DNA of 64,000 bases from Nitrospira sp. GTDB lineage: Bacteria; Nitrospirota; Nitrospiria; Nitrospirales; UBA8639. The stretch lies in contig CP058931.1 of the NCBI GenBank assembly GCA_024760505.1, forward strand, positions 1,126,001 through 1,190,000. The letters are read 5' to 3'. This document shows, piece after piece, positions 43,568 to 51,223 of the stretch. Each line of letters opens with the position of its first letter. Position 1 is the stretch's first letter. The translations under genes were made by a program, and so were the position numbers. Below the pieces are notes generated by a model. That model was not told where the DNA came from. It saw only the letters and a list, made by a program, of their open reading frames with translations, and ran no database searches.

Positions 43568-44374
43568 TTAAATCTTTGAGCAGGTGACGCGAAAGAGTTG
43601 TTGGTCTTCGAGGCGCAGGGCAATGAGTTCCCGTCCCCACACGCATCCACCGTCAATCGCGAACACGCGTGGTCCTTTTACGACTCCTAAGGCCGACCAA
43701 TGACCAAAAATAATTGTGTCCTCTTCTGTCGCTCGATTGGGAACTTGGAACCATGGTATATACCCCGGAGGGGCGTCGTCGGGATGCCCCTTAAACGAGA
43801 ACTCAGGAATACCTTCTTGGGTACAGACCCGGAGGCGAGTCAAGACATTGGTGGTGAGGCCTAATCGTTCGTCAAGGCTCAGATGAGGAGAAAACACGAT
43901 GGCTTTTCGAAAATAGATTGCCGGTAGGTGCTGATGAAAGTTCTCATCCTGCAAGACTTCCTCCACCTCACGAGCTAACTCCAGGACTTGAGAAATGGAC
44001 CAGGATGGTAAGAGGCCGGCATGAACCATGCAAAATCCGTCTTCGACGTGGACAAGGGGTCGAAACCGCAACCAGGTGAGTAAGTCATTCACATCAGGTG
44101 CCGAGAGCACCGATTGGAAGGTGTCCTTTCGACTAAGAGTGGTGACCTTGGCCCACACCGCCAAAAGATGTAAGTCATGATTGCCCAACACGGTGATGGC
44201 CGAGTTCCCCAATTGCTTGATGAGGCGAAGCACTTCCAGGGAATCCGGTCCTCGATTGACTAAGTCCCCGACGAACCAGAGACGATCGGATGCGGGATTG
44301 AAGCGAATCTGTTCTATCAGACGGTGTAAGGCCTGGACGCATCCCTGTACATCTCCAATTGCATAAGTAGCCAT
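43568..44374 (-). CDS. apaH: Bis(5'-nucleosyl)-tetraphosphatase, symmetrical
   Basis: Hydrolyses diadenosine tetraphosphate to two ADP. The 268-residue product has metallophosphatase motifs: AIGDVQGCVQAL (Asp, His replaced by Gln-Gly as in this family), FVGDLVNRGPDSLEVLRLI, VLGNHDLHLLAVW, MVHAGLLPSW, and FGHWSALGV with AIDGGCVWG. Complete and of normal length. Divergent from the hydrolase at 44477. Confidence 0.93.
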   Translation of the reverse strand: MATYAIGDVQGCVQALHRLIEQIRFNPASDRLWFVGDLVNRGPDSLEVLRLIKQLGNSAITVLGNHDLHLLAVWAKVTTLSRKDTFQSVLSAPDVNDLLTWLRFRPLVHVEDGFCMVHAGLLPSWSISQVLELAREVEEVLQDENFHQHLPAIYFRKAIVFSPHLSLDERLGLTTNVLTRLRVCTQEGIPEFSFKGHPDDAPPGYIPWFQVPNRATEEDTIIFGHWSALGVVKGPRVFAIDGGCVWGRELIALRLEDQQLFRVTCSKI

Positions 44375-44476
44375 CGTGAAGGATCCCCGAATGGTAAAAG
44401 GAATTTCTACGGGAAGAATACCCTAATTTAGCATTTTTTATCCGCGTTGGTGTCCCCGCCTTGCTACAATGGGCGG

Positions 44477-45238
44477 ATGTTTGAAGGAGTTTTTGTATTT
44501 CAGCCCTCTGCATGGGAAGACCGGAATTGGGCGAGTCTCAGTGGACTGCCTTTAGAAGAGGTGTGGCTCCCGGTTGATGAGTCAGTTACCATATTCGGCT
44601 GGTTTGTTAACGCCGGACCGACCAAGCCTGTGCTTCTCTGGTGTCATGGGAATGCCGGTAATATTAGTCATCGGTTAGACAATATCCGTCAGCTGTATCG
44701 GCGAGGATTATCTGTTTTCATCTTTGATTATCGTGGCTATGGCCGGAGCACCGGCACTCCTTCAGAGCCAGGCATGTATCAGGATGCCCTGGCCGCCTAT
44801 GACTATGTCTTAAACCGACGTGGTATTGCCTCGAGCCGGATTGTCGTGTTTGGACGGTCTTTGGGCGCTTGTGTGGCCGGTGAAGTGGCCATTCTCCGGC
44901 CATCGGCCGGAGTCATTCTTGAAGGGGCATTTCCTTCTATCCAGGCTATGTCGGACCACCATTACTTAGGATTGCCCGCCCGCTGGTTGCTAAATGCGAG
45001 CTTCAATCTGACTGAAAAGTTGGCCAAGCTCAGGCGTCCGCTATTGGTGATTCATGGCGAAAAGGACTCCATTGTTCCGGTGGCACTGGGGCGGCAGGTC
45101 TATGATGCAGCACATGAGCCTAAGCAATGGTTTGTGGTAGTGGGTGCGGAACATAATGATGTGCCGTTTGTTGGGGGAACATCCTATTTTCAAAAAATCA
45201 CAAGCTTTGTTCAGACTTTAATCGAAGGGTCACCGTGA
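44477..45238 (+). CDS. Alpha/beta hydrolase (BEM46/ABHD17-like)
   Basis: The 253-residue enzyme shows the oxyanion loop WCHGNAGNISHRLDNI, FIFDYRGYGRSTGTPSEPG, nucleophile Ser in VFGRSLGACVAGEVA, catalytic Asp in HGEKDSIVPV and His in AEHNDVPF. The start is taken at ATG 44477, which gives the family-like N-terminus FEGVFVFQPSAWEDRNW; the longer frame to 44447 lacks support. Substrate unknown. It is followed by the MOSC gene. Confidence 0.85.
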   Translation: MFEGVFVFQPSAWEDRNWASLSGLPLEEVWLPVDESVTIFGWFVNAGPTKPVLLWCHGNAGNISHRLDNIRQLYRRGLSVFIFDYRGYGRSTGTPSEPGMYQDALAAYDYVLNRRGIASSRIVVFGRSLGACVAGEVAILRPSAGVILEGAFPSIQAMSDHHYLGLPARWLLNASFNLTEKLAKLRRPLLVIHGEKDSIVPVALGRQVYDAAHEPKQWFVVVGAEHNDVPFVGGTSYFQKITSFVQTLIEGSP

Positions 45239-45326
45239 TTGATGTAGTCCTGCTTGACCATCCTTTCGATCGATGGCTACCATCCTCTTCGTCTCGGACG
45301 AGTATGCCGGTGATGTCAAGATTTTT

Positions 45327-45797
45327 ATGGGTTCTGTCGCATATCTCTATCAAATTAATCGTTCTCCAGGTGGACTCCCCAAACTGCCCGTGCCCGAGGC
45401 GTGGATCACGTTCAAAGGGATGGATGGGGACCGACACCGGAATCGGGCATTGCATGGCGGCCCGGATCGGGCCTTATGCCTGTTCTCGTTTGAGGTCCTG
45501 GAGGCCTTACAGCAAGAGGGGCACACCGTTCACCCTGGAGCCTCGGGAGAAAATTTCACCGTAGCCGGACTAAACTGGACACAGCTGAAACCAGGTGACC
45601 ATCTGAAAATTGGAGAAGAGGTGCAGATCAAACTGACAAGTTATTGTGAACCGTGTCGTCATAATGCGCAATGGTTTGTGAATGGCGACTTTTTTCGGAT
45701 CTCGCACCTGCAACACCCCGGATGGAGCCGATTGTATGCTCGAGTCTTGTCCGAAGGCCGAGTACGGCAAGGTGATGGTGTGTGGGTCGTGACGTAG
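45327..45797 (+). CDS. MOSC-domain protein
   Basis: The 156-residue product has the MOSC beta-barrel: SPGGLPKLPVPEAWIT, GDRHRNRALHGGPDRALCLF, HPGASGENFTVAGLNW and the conserved cysteine of TSYCEPCRHNAQ. MOSC domains bind molybdenum-cofactor-type sulfur compounds; the pathway is unknown. Start at 45327 is chosen because the family begins about 10 residues before SPGG; ATG 45273 would add 18 residues. Its stop overlaps the methyltransferase frame by a few bases. Confidence 0.85.
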   Translation: MGSVAYLYQINRSPGGLPKLPVPEAWITFKGMDGDRHRNRALHGGPDRALCLFSFEVLEALQQEGHTVHPGASGENFTVAGLNWTQLKPGDHLKIGEEVQIKLTSYCEPCRHNAQWFVNGDFFRISHLQHPGWSRLYARVLSEGRVRQGDGVWVVT

Positions 45798-45817
45798 CCA
45801 AAAAAAAGGAATATGAA

Positions 45818-46480
45818 ATGATGGAACGGGTTCTCGAACCGGAAGTTATGGATGACCCGGTGCAAGTTCAGGCCTATGCCGAAGCGGATTTTCAAGAAGA
45901 AAATCAGGGGTTTGTGGATACCTTTCTTCGACTCTATGAGGACCGGGATGGCCCTCATGTTGTGGATTTGGGGTGCGGTCCCGGTGATATCGCCATCCGC
46001 CTGGCCCGGAATCATCCCACCTGTCGAATTACAGGAATTGATGCCTCCATTCCCATGATCACCTGGGCGGAACAGGCGGTGAAGCAAGCCGGGTTAGCTC
46101 ATCGAATAGAGCTTCTCTCCCAACGGTTTCAAGATGTCAGATTGGCTACTCCGGCTGACGCCGTAATGTCGAACAGTTTGGCCCACCATGTTCCCAATCC
46201 GTTACGATTTTGGTATGAGATAAAAAAAATGATCAAGCCAGGTGGGTTAGTGGTGGTCATGGATCTCCTTCGTCCGAATTCTCCAGACGAGGCGCAGGCG
46301 CTCGTTGAGCAGTATGCGGCTCATGAACCAGAAAGATTACGGCAGGATTTCTTTCACTCCCTACTGGCGGCATTTACGGAGGATGAGGTGGCTGCCCACC
46401 TCGCAGAACTGAATTTAAGCCGCCTGATGGTTGATGTTCCGGATGACCGGCATTGGATGGTGTACGGGCGTGTGTACTAA
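45818..46480 (+). CDS. Class I SAM-dependent methyltransferase
   Basis: The 220-residue product begins at ATG 45818 with AAAGGA upstream. Motif I is VVDLGCGPGDIAIRLA, motif II ITGIDASIPMITWAEQA, and DAVMSNSLAHHVPNPLRFW with GGLVVVMDLLRP follow. Substrate unknown. Located just after the MOSC gene in the same direction, with a shared transcript likely. Confidence 0.85.
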   Translation: MMERVLEPEVMDDPVQVQAYAEADFQEENQGFVDTFLRLYEDRDGPHVVDLGCGPGDIAIRLARNHPTCRITGIDASIPMITWAEQAVKQAGLAHRIELLSQRFQDVRLATPADAVMSNSLAHHVPNPLRFWYEIKKMIKPGGLVVVMDLLRPNSPDEAQALVEQYAAHEPERLRQDFFHSLLAAFTEDEVAAHLAELNLSRLMVDVPDDRHWMVYGRVY

Positions 46481-46562
46481 CCTTGAAAGATCCGTTGAAT
46501 AATTCAGATTTTCAACAGTTTTAAGCCTCACCATATTCTTTCGTGGCAATTGAGAGCAATAA

Positions 46563-46701
46563 AGTGTTCAAAAATCTGCGTCCAGCAAGGCCGCAGCCTT
46601 TTAGGCACGGAGTGTTTAGGTAAGCACGTGAGCATGACAAACGGGCGAGAAGGCCGCTGGCTGACCCTTCGGCAAAACTCAGGGCATGCTTTTTCAACAC
46701 T
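46563..46701. repeat. MITE-like intergenic repeat with terminal inverted repeats
   Basis: Ends are AGTGTTCAAAAA (46563-46574) and TTTTTCAACACT (46690-46701), inverted with one mismatch. The interior contains GTCCAGCAAGGCCGCAGCC, a sequence characteristic of a family of repeats that I recall from Nitrospira genomes. It separates the methyltransferase from tRNA-Gln. No coding capacity. Confidence 0.6.
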
Positions 46702-46714
46702 CGCTTGAAAGATC

Positions 46715-46743
46715 TTGACGCTTTAGACCCGTAAGTCTTAAAG
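46715..46743 (+). promoter_or_regulatory. Possible sigma70 promoter for tRNA-Gln
   Basis: TTGACG at 46715-46720, a 17-base spacer and TTAAAG at 46738-46743. The -10 is weak. It would start transcription about six bases before the tRNA. Confidence 0.4.
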
Positions 46744-46755
46744 TGCCTGTTCGGT

Positions 46756-46829
46756 TGGGGGATCGTCTAGGGGCAAGACATAAGATTTTGGATCTTAGAA
46801 CCCAGGTTCGATTCCTGGTCCCCCAGCCA
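46756..46829 (+). tRNA. tRNA-Gln (UUG)
   Basis: The 74-nt sequence folds as a cloverleaf: acceptor TGGGGGA pairs with TCCCCCA, anticodon stem TAAGA/TCTTA with loop TTTTGGA giving anticodon TTG, T-arm CCAGG-TTCGATT-CCTGG, discriminator G and encoded CCA at 46827-46829. All arms are intact. Confidence 0.95.
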
Positions 46830-47608
46830 GTCTATTTCCTCCTTCCTTTCAGGCACTTCACTTACTTCTTCAGTTTCCTTTAATTGCTTGCCTGACTCAC
46901 TGGTCCAGGATTTGGGACAAGTTTCTGACAACCTTCCCTACGTTGATTGCTTCTTTAAAAGCCGAGCCTGAGATGAGCATATCGAATGGTTGTGGGGCCA
47001 TTCCGATGCTCAAGTGTTATTTTTAACGGATAGTCAGATTTACCATTCTCAGGACCAACGACTGAAACATCTACCGGTGGACAACCCCGCAGCTAAGTCA
47101 TCCAGGATGAGTATTCAATTTTCAGGATGAGTCAAGACCCGGTAGAGAAAAAATGTGTAGCCGCTTCACGGCAATGAAAATTTTAACGATCCCGTTCTGA
47201 AAGGTTTACCTCAGCAAGGAGATCCTTACACAGTATGGAATCCTCTCATACTGTTGCATATGAGCGTATAAAATTCGAATCAAAAGAATAAGGGAATTTT
47301 GCCCAGATATGGGACCTAAAGGTCCCATCAGCGGCAGGGGCAATAAACTATCACGTAGCATGTGTGTGGCCTATAAGCCGATAGCTATGGTGAATCCAAT
47401 CGAAGTGGCAAAACCGAATGGTGATTTTTGATTGAAAATTGATGATTCATTTTGTCTTGGATAGCTAACTATAGTGTATTGGCGTTATTGACCCCAGGCA
47501 TAGTGATGAGACAAAAGGACAGGTACTTGGAAAAAAGTTAACGGACCTCTTGAAACATCCACCAAATCTCCGTGCTGGCTTGGCTGTTCATAGATAACGT
47601 AAAAAGAT
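46830..47608. other. Intergenic region with GGGACC-TAAA-GGTCCC palindrome
   Basis: About 780 bases without a recognisable gene. A perfect 8-bp inverted repeat ATGGGACC-TAAA-GGTCCCAT sits at 47309-47328, possibly an operator. Several in-frame stops break every reading frame here. The stretch after 47540 is the leader of the Nudix gene. Confidence 0.4.
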
Positions 47609-48244
47609 ATGTTCGCATGGTTAACACGGTTTATTGAGCATCACCCCAACCTTCATCGTTTTGCCCTATATATTTGGAGGCTGTTTCCTCCACGGGTGGC
47701 AGGATTTTTTAAAGGGTTGCTTGCCAGAAGCTGGGTAGTGGGGGCAATAGCCGTCATGATCGACGAAAATTCATCCCCTCCGGAGGTGCTCTTAGTTGAG
47801 CACAGTTATCGGCCGAAAGGAGCATGGGGTCTTCCTGGTGGGTCTCTCGAATCAACTCCCGGAGATCCGACCAGACCAAGCAACACTTCATCACCTGACG
47901 ATGTTATACAGGCAGCTCTTTGCAAGGAAATGTCCGAGGAACTCGGTATCGCCATTAGGGTGAACAGTCTCCTTAGAATTGATGCTATTCCCTATCTTCC
48001 GGAAGAACCCGGCCCCTTTCGATTGCACTTTTACTTCCGCTGTGCTCCACGGGACGGTTTCGCAATTTTCCGTGCGAGACTGAATTCCGGGCACATTCGC
48101 CCCCGCTCTCCCGAGATCAAAAATATAAGGTTCGTTCCTTTGCCTGAGTTAGCCAAGTACGACATATTTTCAACCGATCTGAGATTTTTGAATGATGATC
48201 TTCCAAGGCTTGAGCCAGCCCTTGCTACATTGAAATCCGATTGA
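47609..48244 (+). CDS. Nudix hydrolase with insertion in the Nudix box
   Basis: A 211-residue Nudix-fold protein. VVGAIAVMID, VLLVEHSYRPKGAWGLPGGSLE is followed by an 18-residue Ser/Pro/Thr insertion and then AALCKEMSEELGIAI, the second half of the box with Lys replacing the usual Arg. The Glu residues that bind Mg are present (EELGI). Nudix enzymes hydrolyse nucleoside diphosphate derivatives; this one may have altered geometry. N-terminal 40 residues are basic and hydrophobic. Single gene. Confidence 0.8.
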   Translation: MFAWLTRFIEHHPNLHRFALYIWRLFPPRVAGFFKGLLARSWVVGAIAVMIDENSSPPEVLLVEHSYRPKGAWGLPGGSLESTPGDPTRPSNTSSPDDVIQAALCKEMSEELGIAIRVNSLLRIDAIPYLPEEPGPFRLHFYFRCAPRDGFAIFRARLNSGHIRPRSPEIKNIRFVPLPELAKYDIFSTDLRFLNDDLPRLEPALATLKSD

Positions 48245-48621
48245 CTATTAATTTTTCGATTGTGTGGAAATTTTGCGATGGGAATGAGCAGGCCCAAGCA
48301 GTTCTCAGGGGACCTGAGTGTGAAGAAAAACTACGACAAACAACGTGTGTTTTCGAAAGAGGGATTACATCCGCCTGGACAGGTGAACCGAAGGAGTCAC
48401 AATGGTAACGGCGATGTACGACTAAATTCAAATCCCCACTGGGTGTTCCCACGAACAAGAGTCTGAGCCATATTGAAAGGGTTTCACGGCAGGAATTATC
48501 TAATCCTCGGACCGAATCCTATAACTTGCTTGGGATCCCCCTTCTTCAGTCCATGCTTGCTCAGACGAATCTCTTTGCCTCACCGCTCAGAAAATAACGA
48601 GCCATGTCCGGTCCAGGGGTC
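48245..48621. other. Intergenic region
   Basis: It contains a short palindrome CTCAGG-GGA-CCTGAG near 48305 and no convincing gene on either strand. The stretch 48390-48470 looks ORF-like on the minus strand but lacks a start signal or family match. Confidence 0.35.
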
Positions 48622-49455
48622 TCATACATTCTGATACTGCACAGGCCTTTCCTTTTTTGATTCTCGAAATGAAAGGTCCCGAATAAATCCGGAATAGGAA
48701 GGATGCGTCCCTGTCATCCAGGAATTCAAAGAGAGTTCGATGGGGAATTCCTGCCCGCTTTTTCTTAATCCATGGAGTGTGACCGTTTTCCCGATGACGT
48801 GAGATTCGCCGGTTGCCTGTAACCGTTTCATGCCATTGGTATGAGCTTCCCTGTAACGACTGGGCATGATCAGTGTGAGTGGTTTTCCGAACATTTCCTC
48901 GGCGGTGTATCCAAACATCGATTCAGCAGCCTTATTCCAGGACATGATGCGGCCGGTGTGATCGGCTAATACAATGGCATCTATGGCTGCCTGAAAGACG
49001 GCTTGAAAGCGGATTTCGCTTTCATATAAGGCGTGGCGGGCGCGTTCCATTTTTTTTGCCAAGGCATAGGCCTTGAGTGCTTGACGCACCGTGGTTCTAA
49101 TTTCGGAACGGTTGATGGGTTTATGGAGATAGGCAAAGGCGCCCTGTTCTTCAAGGGGGCCGGTCACATCATCGAGAGTGGTGTAACTCGACAAAATAAT
49201 GATGGGAAGACCTGGCACCGCTTTGGTCATCTTCTCTAGAACGAGTAAGCCATCCATGTCAGGGAGTTTGACGTCAAGGATTACTACACTAGGCGAGTGA
49301 ATTTTTACGCTTTCCAAGGCGGTGCCGCCTGTTGAAGCCACATTAATGTGATGCCCGTCGGCTTCCAAAAGATCTCGTAAAGTCAGGACAATATCCTGTT
49401 CATCGTCGACGACGAGAATGGGGGAAGAGGATGGTATCGGAGATGCGTGTGTCAT
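48622..49455 (-). CDS. REC-PAS response-regulator protein without output domain
   Basis: The 277-residue product has REC (ILVVDDEQDIVLTLRDLLEADGH, VVILDVKLPDMDGL, AYLHKPINRSE) and PAS (FRQAVFQAAID-type region, GRIMSWNKAAESMFGYTAEEMFG, RKSGQEFPIELSL). It lacks any effector or kinase domain. Organisation is the same as the protein at 37947-38837. A sigma54-like promoter at 49531-49545 and duplicated palindromes at 49668-49705 lie upstream, at about 75 and 210-250 bases from the start codon. Confidence 0.87.
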   Translation of the reverse strand: MTHASPIPSSSPILVVDDEQDIVLTLRDLLEADGHHINVASTGGTALESVKIHSPSVVILDVKLPDMDGLLVLEKMTKAVPGLPIIILSSYTTLDDVTGPLEEQGAFAYLHKPINRSEIRTTVRQALKAYALAKKMERARHALYESEIRFQAVFQAAIDAIVLADHTGRIMSWNKAAESMFGYTAEEMFGKPLTLIMPSRYREAHTNGMKRLQATGESHVIGKTVTLHGLRKSGQEFPIELSLNSWMTGTHPSYSGFIRDLSFRESKKERPVQYQNV

Positions 49456-49530
49456 GATTTGACCTCATGTCTGGGGTAACTGCCCCTCAACGCGGATGTT
49501 CCTGAGAATGGGGTTATAATGATTGAACAC

Positions 49531-49545
49531 GCAATCTACGTACCA
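49531..49545 (-). promoter_or_regulatory. Predicted sigma54 (-24/-12) promoter for the REC-PAS gene
   Basis: On the minus strand TGGTACG-TAGA-TTGC matches TGGCACG-N4-TTGC with one mismatch and has GG and GC ten bases apart. The GTG/ATG start at 49455 lies 75 bases downstream. The palindromic sites lie about 130-155 bases upstream, as expected for enhancer binding. Confidence 0.75.
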
Positions 49546-49667
49546 ATTACGGCATAGGTTGAATCGGTCAGGAGATAAGCCTTTGGAAAAAATTGTGATT
49601 TTGTGAAAATTCTACAAGGAAAAGCCCCTGTGTTATTGACTTGCTTATAGGAAAAAATGAAATTTTG

Positions 49668-49705
49668 ATATCTGTTTGGATACACCCAATTATCCAAATG
49701 GATAC
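49668..49705. promoter_or_regulatory. Duplicated palindrome (A/T)TATC-N6-GATAC (locus C)
   Basis: ATATC 49668-49672 / GATAC 49679-49683 and TTATC 49690-49694 / GATAC 49701-49705; centres are 22 bp apart. The left half-site is one base off GTATC in each copy. Layout repeats loci A and B. It lies upstream of a predicted sigma54 promoter. Confidence 0.7.
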
Positions 49706-49930
49706 ACACCCTTGACCTGTATACTCCGCGAGATGGAATTCACCGACAACGGTGCTGGCGAAGTTTCCCTGACTTTTCGATCTGTTTCCTTTAATAGATC
49801 AACTATCTGTCTCCAAGCCTCAACAATCGGATTCCACCAGACGAAAAATTGGGAAGAGCACTGATCTCATTCGGCTTCGTACCCGGAATCGGAGCGCTTT
49901 TGCCATGTATGACAGAACCGTAAAAATGTG

Positions 49931-49942
49931 GGATACGTATCC
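49931..49942. promoter_or_regulatory. Palindrome GGATACGTATCC
   Basis: A 12-bp perfect palindrome built from the same GATAC and GTATC half-sites as the duplicated elements, but in the opposite order and without spacer. A related GATACGTATC occurs at 51202. The stretch 49456-50273 (apart from this and the sites above) has no recognisable gene; ORFs there lack family resemblance and ribosome sites. Confidence 0.4.
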
Positions 49943-50273
49943 TGTGGGGTAGGGTGTGTATGGAAGTCGATCCCGGAAACCTATGCAGGTCCAGGTATTT
50001 TCGGCGAATGGGTTCGGATCAATGAGTCATCAAGGGCAGGTTTGGCCTCGATGTGGTGTGGCTTGAGTTCATCCATTGGTTATGGCACTCTCCACTGTTG
50101 ATAAACAAGAATTATGGCATGTTCATGCGGAAATTGGGTGTGTGGCTATTTACTGGTATGAAAGTCTGGGATACTGCCCACGGCTCTCTTTCCTTAGGTT
50201 GTATATGGTTTCCACATCCGCTCATTCCCATGAATGTTTACCCGCTGGCGTATATGGTGAATTGGGAATGAAC

Positions 50274-51044
50274 ATGGTAATCCCCATACAGGAACGGTTA
50301 ATTGTCGCACTTGATGTTCCCTCCCTAGAGGAGGCCCGTCAATATGTAAAGGATTTAGAGGGTGTCGCCCGGTTTTATAAAATCGGCCTGGAATTATTTC
50401 TGGCGGTTAATGCGGATTTTATCAAGGAATTACGTGCACAAAATTGCCGGATCTTTTTAGATCTGAAGATGAATGATATCGATGAAACCGTGCGCCGAGC
50501 CGTGAATCTGGCGGCTGATCTTGAAGTTGATTTTCTTACCATATTTGGAAATCATGCCACAGCCAAAGCTGCAGTGCTGGGTCGAGGCTCCGGGGCAATA
50601 CAAATTTTGACCGTTCCGCTCCTTTCGAGTTGGGGGGAAAAGGATCTTCAAGACCTGGGGATGTTGAGTGTGGAACCAGGAGTGCCCGCACGTTTTCATT
50701 CTCTGGATGATTACGTCTTATGGCGAGCCGATATGGCGATGGCCCAAGGGTGCGATGGTCTGATCGCCTCAGGGAAATATGTTGGAATTCTGAGAGAACG
50801 GTTTGGTCGGAAGGCGCTCATTGTCTCTCCAGGTGTGAGACCTGCCGGACAGAACACCCATGAACATCAACGTTCGTTAACTCCATTTGAAGCTATTCGA
50901 GCCGGGGCCGATTATTTAGTCGTTGGGCGACCTATTCGCGATGCGGACAATCGACGTAAAATGGCCGAAGGGATTCAAGAGGAAATTGCCTTAGCGGTCA
51001 AGGCTGGTCCTTCGAAGGAGCGGGCATTGGCTGGAGAAAGATAG
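50274..51044 (+). CDS. pyrF: Orotidine-5'-phosphate decarboxylase
   Basis: Final step of de novo UMP synthesis. The 256-residue product (start 50274, GGGA seven bases upstream) shows RLIVALDVPSLEEAR, YKIGLELFL, the active-site FLDLKMNDIDETVRRAV (Lys and Asp; the usual His before Asp is Asn), VPLLSSWGEKDL and VSPGVRPAGQ with YLVVGRPIRDA. It is isolated from other pyr genes. Codon use resembles neighbours. Confidence 0.93.
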   Translation: MVIPIQERLIVALDVPSLEEARQYVKDLEGVARFYKIGLELFLAVNADFIKELRAQNCRIFLDLKMNDIDETVRRAVNLAADLEVDFLTIFGNHATAKAAVLGRGSGAIQILTVPLLSSWGEKDLQDLGMLSVEPGVPARFHSLDDYVLWRADMAMAQGCDGLIASGKYVGILRERFGRKALIVSPGVRPAGQNTHEHQRSLTPFEAIRAGADYLVVGRPIRDADNRRKMAEGIQEEIALAVKAGPSKERALAGER

Positions 51045-51201
51045 GTGGCAACATCCCATGAGTCTTGAAGGAACCAAAGTGGCCCTTCATTAAATTTTCT
51101 GCACGTTTTTCCCCTTCCTTATTTTAGGAGAATGGCTAGCCTTTCTCACGCTCTCTTTTGTCTCTAGGTTGGTTGTCTCACTCCCTGAATGGCCAACTGT
51201 T

Positions 51202-51211
51202 GATACGTATC
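51202..51211. promoter_or_regulatory. Palindrome GATACGTATC next to IS insertion
   Basis: The 10-bp palindrome shares half-sites with those at 49931 and at the duplicated elements. It lies only eight bases from the target duplication of the IS element at 51224. Confidence 0.35.
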
Positions 51212-51223
51212 CTCTTCTATTAA

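Noticed and set aside
50076..50273. N-terminal extension of pyrF
   Set aside because: PyrF families start near RLIVALDVPS; the extension is unlike any PyrF, and a ribosome site precedes 50274.
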